Part shown: piece by piece, positions 24,543-33,907 of the stretch
Layout of the letters: each line of letters begins with the position of its first letter
Position numbering within the stretch: the stretch's first letter is position 1
Assembly: GCA_937864115.1 (NCBI GenBank)
Contig: CALMII010000057.1
Location: 61,363 to 125,362, forward strand
DNA from: an uncultured Steroidobacter sp.
GTDB taxonomy: Bacteria > Pseudomonadota > Gammaproteobacteria > Steroidobacterales > Steroidobacteraceae
Length of the DNA stretch: 64,000 bases
Direction of reading: 5' to 3'
Program-made: the position numbers and the translations under genes
The notes under the pieces: model-generated
What the model was told of the DNA's origin: nothing
The model's database searches: none
Seen by the model: the letters and a program-made list of their open reading frames with translations, nothing else

Positions 24543-24766
24543 GTCACTGTTCCTTGTGAGTTTGAAGGCTTGCGCCGCAAATCATGGCACGCAGCGCGCA
24601 TGTATACATACGCCGCTGCGGAATCCGCTGGTTTCGCCTTCTTGCCGCTGCCGCAGAAGATCGGTGAGACTTGAGTCCCCGGTCGTCATATCTCTGGCAA
24701 GAATTCTGAACCGGCGCCGGCGCCACGCCCGAGCGTCCCAACCCGCACCGCGGAGCGAGCCCAAGA
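24543..24766. other. Intergenic region between the nuclease and peptide transporter genes
   Basis: Contains the palindrome ATGTATACAT (24600-24609), possibly an operator, and a GG/GC pair resembling half of a sigma-54 promoter (24585-24600) whose -12 part is poor. No gene seen. Confidence 0.35.
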
Positions 24767-26290
24767 ATGAACCAGCCGATCGAGCGCACAGCGCCCACGG
24801 ATTCCACCAGCGGGCCGCAGATCTTCGGTCATCCCCGCGGTCTCGCGACCCTGTTCTTCACCGAGATGTGGGAGCGCTTCACTTATTACGGGATGCGGGC
24901 GCTGCTGGTGCTGTTTCTCGCGGACTCGGTCCGCGGCGGTTTCGGGCTCGATGACAGGACCGCCAATGCGATCTACGGTCTGTACATCTCCGCCTCCTAC
25001 ATCCTGTGCCTGCCGGGCGGCTGGATCGCCGACCGGCTGATCGGTTCGCGACTCGCCGTGTGGTACGGCGGCATCCTGATCGCGGCCGGCAATGCGCTGC
25101 TGGCCTTCGGCTCCGCACCTGCCACGTTCTACGGCGGCCTGATCGTCATCGTGTGCGGCGTGGGGCTGCTCAAGCCCAATGTCAGCGCGATGGTGGCCGA
25201 TCTCTATCCGGAAGGCGGCGGCCGGCGCGATGCCGGGTTCACCATCTTCTACATGGGCATCAACATCGGCGGCTTCCTCGGTCCGATCGTGACGGGCTGG
25301 CTCGCGGTGAACTACGGCTGGCACGTCGCCTTCGCGGCCGGTTCGGTGCTGATGATCTTCGGCCTGGTGCAATACAAGCTGTTTCAGCGACACCTCGGCG
25401 ACGCGGGCGTGCGCGTGGTGGATGCGCAGAGCGAAAGCAGCACCGGTCGTCATCGCAGCTGGTTGATCGTCGGCGCGCTGGTCGGCGTGATCGTGGCTGC
25501 CTACCTGCTGGTGCTCACAGGTGTGGTGACGATCAATCCGCTGACGGTCGCGCAGACGACCGGCGGCATCCTGTTCGGCATCGCCATCGCCTACTTCGCC
25601 TACATCTTCCTGCTCGCGGGACTCGATTCGACCGAACGCAAGCGCATGGCGGTGATCCTGTTCCTGTTCGTCGGCTGCATGCTGTTCTGGGCCGGCTTCG
25701 AACAGACGGGCGCGTCGCTCAACCTGTTCGCCGAGCGCTATGTCGATCGCACCATCGGCTGGCTCGGCAACTGGGAAATCCCCACCGCCTGGTTCCAGTC
25801 CTTCAACTCTCTGTTCATCCTGATCTTCGCCGTACCGTTTTCGATGCTGTGGGTCGCGCTCGCCAAGCGCAATCTCGATCCGTCGGCGCCGGCGAAGTTC
25901 GGCCTCGGTCTCATCATGCTGGGCCTCGGCTTCCTGTTCATGGTGTGGGCCGCGAACATCGTCTCGGATGGCGGCAAGGCGATGCCGTATCTGCTGATCC
26001 TTACCTACCTGCTGCACACCTACGGCGAGCTGTGCCTGAGTCCGGTGGGCCTGAGCTACGTCACCAAGCTCGCGCCGAAGCGCTTCGTCTCGCAGATGAT
26101 GGGCGTGTGGTTCCTCGCGACCTCGCTCGGCAATCTCTCCGCCGGCCTGCTGGCAGGCATGTTCGAAACCACCAATGTGCAGGCGATGCCGGGTCAGTTC
26201 ATGAACTTCGTCTGGTTCATCTGCGCTGCCGGCATCGTGCTGTTGCTGCTGTCGAAGCCGGTGAAGAAGCTGATGGTCGGCGTGAAGTAA
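24767..26290 (+). CDS. POT-family proton-dependent peptide transporter
   Basis: A 507-residue, 14-helix major facilitator symporter for di- and tripeptides. The first helix carries the POT signature EMWERFTYYGMRALL (ExxERFxYYG, proton coupling). The second signature region reads GGGRRDAGFTIFYMGINIGGFLGP. It is followed 13 bases later by an M2 peptidase gene and then an OPT transporter, so imported oligopeptides are probably cleaved and used as nutrients. Closest named proteins are DtpA/DtpT; I do not assign a symbol. Confidence 0.92.
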   Translation: MNQPIERTAPTDSTSGPQIFGHPRGLATLFFTEMWERFTYYGMRALLVLFLADSVRGGFGLDDRTANAIYGLYISASYILCLPGGWIADRLIGSRLAVWYGGILIAAGNALLAFGSAPATFYGGLIVIVCGVGLLKPNVSAMVADLYPEGGGRRDAGFTIFYMGINIGGFLGPIVTGWLAVNYGWHVAFAAGSVLMIFGLVQYKLFQRHLGDAGVRVVDAQSESSTGRHRSWLIVGALVGVIVAAYLLVLTGVVTINPLTVAQTTGGILFGIAIAYFAYIFLLAGLDSTERKRMAVILFLFVGCMLFWAGFEQTGASLNLFAERYVDRTIGWLGNWEIPTAWFQSFNSLFILIFAVPFSMLWVALAKRNLDPSAPAKFGLGLIMLGLGFLFMVWAANIVSDGGKAMPYLLILTYLLHTYGELCLSPVGLSYVTKLAPKRFVSQMMGVWFLATSLGNLSAGLLAGMFETTNVQAMPGQFMNFVWFICAAGIVLLLLSKPVKKLMVGVK

Positions 26291-26303
26291 CGGAAGGCGA
26301 CGC

Positions 26304-28121
26304 ATGAAATCGAACTGGCTGATCGGCGCTGCGGTCTGCGCAGCATTGCTGTCCGCGGGCTGCACCAAGACGCCCGTCGATGCTGCAAAACCGAAGGAAA
26401 CGGCGGACGAATTCGTCACACGGGTCAACGACGAGATGAAGGCGGCAGGCAAGGAGCTGGCCACCGCCGGTTTCGCCTATGCGACCTTCATCAATGTCGA
26501 TACGGAATTCCTCAACGCCAAGGCGAACGAGCGCTATCTCGAAGCCTTCGGCAAGGCCGTCGAGGAATCGAAGGCCTATGAAGGACAGCAGCTCAGTCCC
26601 TCATCCGCACGCGCCATCGAACTCCTGAAGCTGGGTGTGGCGGCGCCAGCACCGAAGGATCCGGCGAAGCGCGCCGAGCTGAGCGGCATCACTTCGAAAA
26701 TGGAAGGCATGTACGGCGCCGCGAAGTACTGCCCGAGCGGGCCGGAATCCTGCAAGGACCAGGGCGAACTCACCGACATCCTCGCCACCAGCCGCAACTA
26801 CGATGCACTGACCGACGCCTGGACCGGCTGGCATTCCACCGCGCGTCCGATCCGCAAGGAATACGTGCGCTTCGTCGAACTCGCCAACGAAGGCGCGCGC
26901 GAACTAGGCTTCGCCGATCTCGGCGCGATGTGGCGTTCCGGTTACGACATGCCGGCCGACGACTTCACCCGGGAAGCGACACGTCTGTGGCAGCAGGTCT
27001 CGCCGCTTTACAACCAGCTGCATTGCTACGTGCGCGGCAAATTGCGCGAAACCTACGGCGAGGAACGCGTGCCCGAGAACAAGCCCATCCCGGCGCAACT
27101 GCTGGGCAACATGTGGGCGCAGCAGTGGGGCGAGATCTATCCGCTGGTCGAACCGTACAAGGGCGTGTCGGATCTCGATGTCACCAGCGCGCTGGTGAAG
27201 CAGAAGTACGACCCGGTGAAGATCACGCAGTCGGCCGAAGCCTTCTACGTGTCGCTCGGCTTTCCGAAACTGCCGCAGACCTTCTGGGAACGCTCGCTGC
27301 TGAAGCAGCCCGCCGACCGCGACGTGCAATGCCACGCCAGCGCCTGGCAGATGGACGGCTACGAGGACGTGCGCATCAAGCAGTGCATCGAGCCGACGCA
27401 GGAACACCTCATGACCGTCTATCACGAGCTCGGTCACGTATTCTATTACCTCTCCTACAAGGATCAGCCGTACCTGTTCCAGAGCGGCGCCAACGACGGC
27501 TTCCACGAAGCGATCGGCGATACGGTGAATCTGTCGATGACGCCGGCGTACCTGCACACCATCGGTCTCGCCGGCCCCGTGAAACGCAGCCGCGAAGCGA
27601 CGATCAATCAGCAGATGAAAATGGCGCTCGACAAGATCGCCTTCCTGCCGTTCGGCAAGCTGATCGACGAATGGCGCTGGAAAGTGTTTTCCGGCGAAGT
27701 GAAACCCGAGAACTACAACGCCGCCTGGTGGCAGCTGCGCGAGCAGTACCAGGGCGTCGCGGCGCCGGTGCCGCGCAGCGAAGAGGATTTCGATCCGGGC
27801 GCGAAGTACCACATTCCCGCCAACACGCCGTACACGCGTTATTTCCTGTCCTTCATCCTGCAGTTCCAGTTCCACAAGGCGCTGTGCGACGCAGCGGGCT
27901 TCAAGGGTCCCTTGAGCGAATGTTCCGTCTACGGCAACGAAGAAGCCGGGCGACGCTTCCGCGAAATGCTGGCGCTGGGCCAGAGCCAGCCGTGGCAGGA
28001 CACGCTCGAGAAACTCACCGGCACACGCGACATGGACGCCTCGGCGATCATGGATTACTTCGCGCCGCTGTCAGCGTGGCTGACCGTGGAGAACGAGGGG
28101 CAGCAGTGCGGCTGGGAATGA
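26304..28121 (+). CDS. M2-family (angiotensin-converting-enzyme-like) peptidyl dipeptidase lipoprotein
   Basis: A 605-residue zinc peptidase. The signal MKSNWLIGAAVCAALLSAGC ends in a lipobox, so it is probably membrane-anchored and faces the periplasm or outside. The zinc site is HELGHVFYY, with the third ligand in GFHEAIGD about 24 residues on. The active site continues with an ACE-like YTRYFLSFILQFQFHKALC. M2 enzymes release dipeptides from peptide C-termini. Flanked by POT and OPT transporters, it would supply dipeptides for uptake. Length fits single-domain bacterial ACE homologues. Confidence 0.93.
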   Translation: MKSNWLIGAAVCAALLSAGCTKTPVDAAKPKETADEFVTRVNDEMKAAGKELATAGFAYATFINVDTEFLNAKANERYLEAFGKAVEESKAYEGQQLSPSSARAIELLKLGVAAPAPKDPAKRAELSGITSKMEGMYGAAKYCPSGPESCKDQGELTDILATSRNYDALTDAWTGWHSTARPIRKEYVRFVELANEGARELGFADLGAMWRSGYDMPADDFTREATRLWQQVSPLYNQLHCYVRGKLRETYGEERVPENKPIPAQLLGNMWAQQWGEIYPLVEPYKGVSDLDVTSALVKQKYDPVKITQSAEAFYVSLGFPKLPQTFWERSLLKQPADRDVQCHASAWQMDGYEDVRIKQCIEPTQEHLMTVYHELGHVFYYLSYKDQPYLFQSGANDGFHEAIGDTVNLSMTPAYLHTIGLAGPVKRSREATINQQMKMALDKIAFLPFGKLIDEWRWKVFSGEVKPENYNAAWWQLREQYQGVAAPVPRSEEDFDPGAKYHIPANTPYTRYFLSFILQFQFHKALCDAAGFKGPLSECSVYGNEEAGRRFREMLALGQSQPWQDTLEKLTGTRDMDASAIMDYFAPLSAWLTVENEGQQCGWE

Positions 28122-28200
28122 TCGTGCCTGCGTCATCGCACATCGTCCTGACTGACCCTCATTACTAAAAATCGTTTGATCGCAATCGCGAGGATCGTCC

Positions 28201-30144
28201 ATGTCATCGACCTCATCCACTGCCCAGCTCACGCCGCGCGCCATCGTTCTGTCGGTGGTGCTGGCGGTGATTCTGGCCGCAGCGAACACCTATCTCGGCC
28301 TGTTCGCCGGCCTCACCATCGCCACGGCGATTCCGGCGGCGGTGCTGTCGATGGGCGTGCTGCGCCTGCTGGGTGGCGGCACCATCCTCGAGAACAACAT
28401 CGTGCAGACCGGCGCGTCGGCCGGTTCGTCCATCGCCGCCGGCGTGATCTTCACCATTCCCGCGCTGATCATTCTGGGCTACTGGCAGGACTTCAGATAT
28501 TCCTGGGTGCTGGCGATTGCCGGACTCGGCGGCCTGCTCGGCGTGCTGTTCTCGGTGCCGCTGCGACGCTCGATGATCGTGGAGCAGCCGCTGCCGTTTC
28601 CCGAAGGCAAGGCCGCGGCGGAAGTGCTCAAGGCCGGCGAGAATCCGGGCCCGGGTCTGAAGATCCTCGGTCTCTCCGCCGGCCTCGGTGCGCTGGTCAA
28701 GCTGGCTGCGGAAAGCGGGTTGCGCATGATCCCTGACCAGGCAGCGGGCGCCGGCTTCTTCGGCAAGTATCTCGGCTACATGGGCACCGGCCTGTCGCCG
28801 GCGCTGCTGGGCGTGGGCTACATCGTCGGGCTCAACATCGGCATCGTCGTCGTCTCCGGCAGCGTGCTCGCCTACAACATCGCGATCCCGTTCTATCACG
28901 CGTTCCTGCTGAGCGGCGATCCGGAAGTCGCGGCCAAGGTCGTCGGTGCGACGGCAGCAGAAGCCGCGGCGATCATTCGCGGTGATCGCATCCGCTACCT
29001 CGGCGTTGGCACGATGCTGGTCGGCGGCGTCTGGACGCTGTTCTCGCTGCGCAAGTCGCTGCTGTCCGGCATCAAGAGCGGCATCGCGGCAGCGCGCAAG
29101 GGTGCAGGCGCCAATCTCGCCGAGACCGAACGCGATCTGCCGATGAAGTGGATGCTGGTCGCGCTGCTGCTGTTCGTGCTGCCGCTCGCGGGCCTGTACC
29201 AGGCGATCGTGCAGAACTGGGGCGTGAGCATCCCGATGACGATCATCATGATCGTCGCCGGCTTCCTGTTCGTGTCGGTGTCGGCCTATCTCGCCGGACT
29301 GGTTGGTTCGTCGAACAATCCTGTATCCGGCATCACCATCGCCACCATCCTGTTCGCGTCCGTCGTGTTGATGCTGCTGCTGGGCAGCGATTCCAAGATC
29401 GGCGCGGTGGCCGCGATCATGATCGGCGCGGTGGTGTGCTGTGCCGCGGCCGTCGGCGGCGACAATTTGCAGGATCTCAAAGCCGGCTATCTCGTCGGCG
29501 CCACGCCCTGGAAGCAGCAGCTCATGCTGGGCATCGGCGCATTTTCCTGCGCGCTGATCATGGCACCGGTGCTGAACCTGCTGGCGCAGGCCTATGGCAT
29601 CGGCGATCCGACCCGCCCGGGTTCATTGCAGGCACCGCAGGCCACGCTGATGGCCTCGGTGGCGCAGGGTCTGTTCGGCGGCAAATTGCCGTGGGACATG
29701 ATCATCGCCGGCGGCGTCATCGGCGCGCTGGTGATCGCTCTCGACAGCTGGCTGAAATCGCGCAATTCCAGTTTCCGCGTGCCGGTGCTGGCCGCAGCCA
29801 TCGGCATCTATCTACCGCTGGAACTGATGGTGCCGATCTTCCTCGGCGGCCTGCTGGCTTACTTCGTCGAGAGGCGCCACGGCGTCGTTGGCACGCATGA
29901 CGAGTCGCTGCGCGACCGCGTGCATCGTCCCGGCGTGCTGTTCTCCGCCGGCCTGATCACTGGCGAGGCGCTGATGGGTATCGCGATTGCCATCCCGATC
30001 GTCGTGAGCGAGCGCGCCGATGTGCTGGCGCTGCCGGCGCAGTTCCATTTCGGCCAGTTCGTCGGTCTGGTAGTGCTGGCGGTCGTCGGCTGGCTGCTGT
30101 ATCGGGCGTCGGTGCGCGGGATGGGTGCGGAGAAGGCCGGCTAG
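28201..30144 (+). CDS. OPT-family oligopeptide (or metal-chelate) transporter
   Basis: A 647-residue protein with about 16 hydrophobic segments. Family motifs include the N-terminal AANTYLGLFAGLTIATAIPAAV, NIVQTGASAGSSIAAGVIFTIPALI, and the later SSNNPVSGITIATILF. Bacterial OPT proteins move oligopeptides or, in the YSL branch, metal complexes. The peptidase and POT transporter upstream favour peptides. It is the third gene of what looks like a peptide-use cluster, 79 bases after the peptidase. Confidence 0.92.
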   Translation: MSSTSSTAQLTPRAIVLSVVLAVILAAANTYLGLFAGLTIATAIPAAVLSMGVLRLLGGGTILENNIVQTGASAGSSIAAGVIFTIPALIILGYWQDFRYSWVLAIAGLGGLLGVLFSVPLRRSMIVEQPLPFPEGKAAAEVLKAGENPGPGLKILGLSAGLGALVKLAAESGLRMIPDQAAGAGFFGKYLGYMGTGLSPALLGVGYIVGLNIGIVVVSGSVLAYNIAIPFYHAFLLSGDPEVAAKVVGATAAEAAAIIRGDRIRYLGVGTMLVGGVWTLFSLRKSLLSGIKSGIAAARKGAGANLAETERDLPMKWMLVALLLFVLPLAGLYQAIVQNWGVSIPMTIIMIVAGFLFVSVSAYLAGLVGSSNNPVSGITIATILFASVVLMLLLGSDSKIGAVAAIMIGAVVCCAAAVGGDNLQDLKAGYLVGATPWKQQLMLGIGAFSCALIMAPVLNLLAQAYGIGDPTRPGSLQAPQATLMASVAQGLFGGKLPWDMIIAGGVIGALVIALDSWLKSRNSSFRVPVLAAAIGIYLPLELMVPIFLGGLLAYFVERRHGVVGTHDESLRDRVHRPGVLFSAGLITGEALMGIAIAIPIVVSERADVLALPAQFHFGQFVGLVVLAVVGWLLYRASVRGMGAEKAG

Positions 30145-30158
30145 CTTTGCGCTTCTGA

Positions 30159-30215
30159 CTGTAGGTCAGGCTTTAGCCTGACTTCTCAGAGGCCGGCTAA
30201 AGCCGGCCCCACAGG
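30159..30215. repeat. Family A REP/BIME-like element, copy 3
   Basis: GTAG plus palindrome GTCAGGCTTTAGCCTGAC (30165-30182), then GGCCGGCTAAAGCCGGCC (30191-30208) and CCACAGG. The second palindrome has a CTAAAG centre instead of CTGAAG. It fills the convergent junction between the OPT transporter and YvlD-like genes. Confidence 0.85.
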
Positions 30216-30225
30216 CAGAGGAACG

Positions 30226-30636
30226 TTATCGTTTCCCGGAAATCACTTCGATCCGGCCGTTGTTGCCGATCAGGCCGGACGCGACCCACGAAGTCAGGCT
30301 GACGATCAGCGACGCGCCGATGGCGGTCCAGAAGCTGCTGATCGCAAAACCGCCGAGCAGCGCCGCGACCAGTCCCAGCATCCCGGCATTGATGACGATC
30401 AGGAACAGTCCCAGCGTCACGAGCGTCAGCGGCAAGGTCAGCACGACGGCGATCGGCCGGATGACCGCATTCACGATCCCCAGCAGCAAGGCCGCGGCGA
30501 GCAGCGTGCCCGCAGTATCGAACTGCAATCCCGGCAGCACCTTGGTGGCAAGCCACAGCCCGAGCGCGACGATCGCACAACGCAGAAAGAAACCGGTCAC
30601 TGGCGAGACCCCCTGTGCAACGGGACGAGCGGACAT
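30226..30636 (-). CDS. YvlD/phage-holin-superfamily-IV-like four-helix membrane protein
   Basis: 136 residues with four hydrophobic helices. The pattern LLLGIVNAVIRPIAVVLTLPLTLVTLG, then LIVINAGMLGLVAALLGGF, is typical of the YvlD family often annotated 'phage holin family'. These chromosomal proteins have no proven lysis role, and no phage genes are nearby. Function unknown. Confidence 0.8.
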   Translation of the reverse strand: MSARPVAQGVSPVTGFFLRCAIVALGLWLATKVLPGLQFDTAGTLLAAALLLGIVNAVIRPIAVVLTLPLTLVTLGLFLIVINAGMLGLVAALLGGFAISSFWTAIGASLIVSLTSWVASGLIGNNGRIEVISGKR

Positions 30637-30676
30637 GAAAGCATGAATCCGGCCTTTGCTGCGAAATTCAAGAAGC

Positions 30677-30868
30677 GGTTTTCACACGGAGATCACGGAG
30701 ACCACGGAGGTCGGAAGAGAAAAGAATTTCCACGGGGAAGGAGTGGGAACACGGGGAGCACGGGGAAAGAAAATTTCTGTTCCGAGACCCCGTGTTCCCC
30801 GTGTCCCCCGTGGAAATTTTTCTTCTCTTCTCCGAACTCCGTGGTCTCCGTGATCTCCGTGTGAAACC
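30677..30868. repeat. Family B nested inverted repeat, copy 1 (about 190 bases)
   Basis: Outer arms are tandem CACGGAG units with 9-base period (30682-30710) and the complementary CTCCGTG units (30837-30863). Inside them is a second pair of CACGGGG units (about 30731-30765) and CCCCGTG units (30788-30813), around a loop of about 20 bases. GGTTT/AAACC close both ends. It fills the space between hmgA and the YvlD-like gene almost exactly. Confidence 0.92.
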
Positions 30869-30870
30869 TC

Positions 30871-32169
30871 CTAACTCTTGAACTGCCTGCGCAACCCCGA
30901 CCAGCAGTCGGCATAGTCGGACTGCAATTGCGGCAGGGCGAGAGCGTAGGAGGTCGGGCGGATGACGTTGCGCGTTTCGAACATGAACGCCATCGTGTCG
31001 CTGATCCGTTGCGGCGCGGTCGTATCCGCAACGCTCGCACGTTCAAAGGTCGTCGCGTCGGGGCCGTGACCGCTCATGCAGTTGTGCAGCGAGGCGCCGC
31101 CGGGCGCGAAGCCGCCGGCTTTCGCATCGTAGACGCCGTGGATCAGGCCCATGAACTCGCTCGCGACATTGCGGTGAAACCAGGGCGGACGGAACGTGTC
31201 CTCCATCGCCAGCCAGCGCGGCGGAAAGATCACGAAGTCGATCGTGTCGACGCCCGGCGTATCGCTGGGCGATTGCAGCACCAGGAAGATCGACGGATCG
31301 GGATGGTCGTAGCTGATCGAGCCGATGGTGTTGAAGCGGCGCAGATCGTACTTGTACGGCGCGTCGTTGCCGTGCCAGGCGACGACGTCGAGCGGCGAGT
31401 GATCGATCGGCGCCGACCACAGATGGCCGAGAAACTTGGCGATGAGTTCGAAGTCGCCTTCGCGGTCTTCGAACCACGCGACCGGCGTCTGGAAGTCGCG
31501 CGGATTGGCGAGGCCGTTCGAACCGATCGGTCCGAGATCCGGCAATCGAAACGGCGCACCGAAGTTTTCGCAGACATAGCCGCGCGCCTGCGCTTCCAGC
31601 AACTCGACGCGAAAGCGCACGCCGCGCGGAATGACCGCGACTTCCTGCGGCTCGATCTCGATGAGCCCGAGTTCGGTCGCGAGCCGTAATGCACCGAGCT
31701 GCGGCACGATCAGCAGTTCGCCGTCGGCGCTGTAGAAGAACCGGTCGCGCATGGACTGGTTCGCGACATACCAGTAGATGCCGCAACCGCTCTGCGCTTC
31801 GGGCGAGCCGTTGCCCGCGGCCGTCGTGAGACCCTGCACGAAATCGGTGGGCCGCTCCGGAATCGGCAACGGGTCCCAGCGCAATTGATTCGGCGACGTC
31901 GCTGCGGCATCGAACTGGTTCGTGATCAATCCATCCTCGCGGCGTTCGAACCGGCCATGCATCGCGGCCGGGCGGATGCGATACAGCCACGACCGGCGGT
32001 TGGCGTGTCGCGGCGAGGTGAAGGCCGTGCCCGACAGTTGCTCTGCATACAATCCGAGCGGCGCACGCTGCGGCGAATTGCGTCCGGTCGGCAGGGCACC
32101 GCTGCGCGCCTCGGTGGCGAAGTGATTGGCGAAGCCGCTCTGGTAGGCGAGTGCTGACGCGGTATTCAT
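30871..32169 (-). CDS. hmgA: Homogentisate 1,2-dioxygenase
   Basis: A 432-residue cytoplasmic non-haem iron enzyme that opens the ring of homogentisate to maleylacetoacetate in tyrosine/phenylalanine catabolism. The N-terminus YQSGFANHFATEA is a family hallmark. The iron ligands are visible in PPWFHRNVASEFMGLI (His and Glu) and HNCMSGHGPD (His). No maiA, fahA or hmgR is adjacent, so the rest of the pathway must be elsewhere. Its stop codon is three bases from the family B repeat. Confidence 0.97.
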   Translation of the reverse strand: MNTASALAYQSGFANHFATEARSGALPTGRNSPQRAPLGLYAEQLSGTAFTSPRHANRRSWLYRIRPAAMHGRFERREDGLITNQFDAAATSPNQLRWDPLPIPERPTDFVQGLTTAAGNGSPEAQSGCGIYWYVANQSMRDRFFYSADGELLIVPQLGALRLATELGLIEIEPQEVAVIPRGVRFRVELLEAQARGYVCENFGAPFRLPDLGPIGSNGLANPRDFQTPVAWFEDREGDFELIAKFLGHLWSAPIDHSPLDVVAWHGNDAPYKYDLRRFNTIGSISYDHPDPSIFLVLQSPSDTPGVDTIDFVIFPPRWLAMEDTFRPPWFHRNVASEFMGLIHGVYDAKAGGFAPGGASLHNCMSGHGPDATTFERASVADTTAPQRISDTMAFMFETRNVIRPTSYALALPQLQSDYADCWSGLRRQFKS

Positions 32170-32276
32170 GAGTGCCTGCGCAGTCGCTGGTGGCGGGGCG
32201 ATGATATAGCAACGTCGGCAGGGCGGCGGCGATGCGGTACGCTTGCGACGGGACGAACAACTACAAGGCTCCGCAT

Positions 32277-32669
32277 ATGCATTACGTCGCGATCGTTACC
32301 GTTCTCGCCCTGATCGAATTCCTGTTCTTCGGCGCGCTGGTCGGACGCGCCCGCGCCCGGCACGGCATCGCCGCACCGGCGGTCTCCGGCAATGAAGTAT
32401 TCGAACGCTACTTCCGCGTGCAGATGAACACGCTGGAACAGCTCGTGCTGTTTCTGCCGTCGCTGTGGATCTTCGCGCACTACGCAAGCGCGACCTGGGC
32501 CGCCGGCCTGGGCGCCGTTTTCATCATCGGGCGCGCCATCTATTGTCGTTCCTACGTGCGCGATCCGAAAAGCCGTTCGCTGGGATTCGTGCTGACGGCG
32601 TTGCCGACGCTGATCATGATCGTCGGCATTCTGGTGCAGGCGGTTCGCGCGCTGATGGCGGAGCAGTAG
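32277..32669 (+). CDS. MAPEG-family membrane protein
   Basis: 130 residues with four hydrophobic helices. The MAPEG signature FERYFRVQMNTLEQLVLFLP (ERxxRxxxNxxE) follows the first helix. Bacterial relatives include glutathione transferase/peroxidase-like proteins; substrate cannot be told. ATG 32277 begins the first helix, while an upstream frame would add a non-hydrophobic extension. It stands alone, divergent from hmgA. Confidence 0.87.
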   Translation: MHYVAIVTVLALIEFLFFGALVGRARARHGIAAPAVSGNEVFERYFRVQMNTLEQLVLFLPSLWIFAHYASATWAAGLGAVFIIGRAIYCRSYVRDPKSRSLGFVLTALPTLIMIVGILVQAVRALMAEQ

Positions 32670-32698
32670 AACGAATCTGCTCAGATCGCCGTCGTTTG

Positions 32699-32849
32699 TT
32701 CCCTCCTCCGCGCAGCGGGGGAGGGTCAGGGTGGGGGCACAACGCAATCTGTGCTGCTTATCAAGTAGCCCCCATCCTGTCCTTCTCCCTCGCTGGGGGA
32801 TCTCCGACGCGCTTTCGCGCGCCTCCTCCCCGCTGCGCGGAGGAAGGGA
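32699..32849. repeat. Family E G-run inverted repeat, copy 1 (three units)
   Basis: Left unit CCCTCCTCCGCGCAGCGGGG (32701-32720) continues into GTCAGGGTGGGGG. Two inverted related units follow: CCCCCATCCTGTCC... (32769-32800) and CCTCCTCCCCGCTGCGCGG (32822-32840). GACGCGCTTTCGCGCGC (32806-32822) adds a small hairpin. The element fills the convergent junction between the MAPEG and GGDEF genes. Confidence 0.8.
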
Positions 32850-32870
32850 CGCATCATTCGGGTCTACCCC

Positions 32871-33899
32871 TCAACCCGCCTGCTTGCGCAGTTCGCGATC
32901 CTGCTGCATGCGCCGGTCCGCGAGGATCATGAGTTCCTTCGGGTACAGGTGATCGCGCGGAAAGCTGGACGTGCCCACGCTGGCATTGGCGCGGATCAGG
33001 CGATTTGCGACCGAGACCGTGCTGGCATAGATGTTGTTGCGGATGCGCTGGGCGATGGCGGCGCCCATCGCTTCGTCGGCTTCCGTCAGCAGCACGACGA
33101 AATCATCGCCGCCGACCCGCGCCGCCACGTCGGAGGCGCGGATGGAGCGGCCGATGGCCGCCGCCACCGATCGCAGCACTTCGCTGCCGGCCTCGTGCCC
33201 CAGCGTGTCGTTCACGTAGCCGAGATTGTCGACGTCGATCATGGCGAGCGTGTACGGCCGGCCGAAGCGCTCGGCCTTGCGATGCTCCTGCTGCAGTACT
33301 TCTTCGAAGGCGCGCAGATTGAGCAGGCCCGTGAGCTGATCGCTGGCGGCGAGATCCGAGATGCGCTGCACCGCGCTCTGCATCTGTTCGATGAGGGCGC
33401 TGAGAATCAGTGCGATGGCGAGTCCGGGCAGGAGCTTGCTGAGCATGAGCACGGCGAACTGCGCGCTGGCCACATCGACGTCCGGCGTCAGCGCGCCCAG
33501 CAGCAGCCCGAGCAAGGCGATGACGAAGGCGGTGAGCGCGACGAGCCACCAGCGTCCGAACGCCAGCGCCACGGCCGCGAGCGGAATGAGATAGAGCGCC
33601 AGCAGCGCGCTTTGCGCAGCGCCGGTCGCAATGGCGATCAGCGTGACATAGAGGATCGTGGCGACGACGGCGATCCAGTGCTGGCGCGCCACCGGTCGCT
33701 GCAGCGCCGGAATCAGGCGCACCAGCACAATGCTGAAACTCAGCAGCGCGAGCGCGGCACCAGCCAGCACCGGGTTGCCGACGGTGGCCGGCGCGAAGGC
33801 AAACTGCAGAACACCGCTGGCGAGCGCCAGCAGCTCCAGGCCGAGCAATGCCTTCGTGGCGAAGCCCTGGATAGCGCTCCCTGCCGGCGCAGCACGCAT
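32871..33899 (-). CDS. Membrane-bound diguanylate cyclase (GGDEF domain)
   Basis: 342 residues: about six membrane helices (residues 15-165), then a GGDEF domain starting SDQLTGLLNLRAFEEVL. The active-site loop reads GGDDF instead of GGDEF or GGEEF; the metal-binding Asp is kept. An inhibitory-site motif RxxD (RASD) stands five residues before it, so product inhibition is likely. It should make c-di-GMP from GTP in response to a membrane or chemical cue. It lies 8 bases after the ctpA stop on the same strand, in a cluster that also holds an EAL protein and EnvC. Confidence 0.9.
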   Translation of the reverse strand: MRAAPAGSAIQGFATKALLGLELLALASGVLQFAFAPATVGNPVLAGAALALLSFSIVLVRLIPALQRPVARQHWIAVVATILYVTLIAIATGAAQSALLALYLIPLAAVALAFGRWWLVALTAFVIALLGLLLGALTPDVDVASAQFAVLMLSKLLPGLAIALILSALIEQMQSAVQRISDLAASDQLTGLLNLRAFEEVLQQEHRKAERFGRPYTLAMIDVDNLGYVNDTLGHEAGSEVLRSVAAAIGRSIRASDVAARVGGDDFVVLLTEADEAMGAAIAQRIRNNIYASTVSVANRLIRANASVGTSSFPRDHLYPKELMILADRRMQQDRELRKQAG

Positions 33900-33907
33900 G
33901 CGCGCGA

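Noticed and set aside
24585..24600. Sigma-54-like TGGCACG with GC ten bases on, ahead of the peptide transporter
   Set aside because: The -12 half reads GCGC rather than TTGC, it is 180 bases from the gene and no enhancer site was seen.
24686..26464. A 592-codon minus-strand frame
   Set aside because: Lies opposite the POT transporter gene; His/Asp/Gln-rich composition typical of antisense frames.
30226..30636. Phage holin as a sign of a prophage
   Set aside because: The protein belongs to the chromosomal YvlD-like group and no other phage gene is present nearby.
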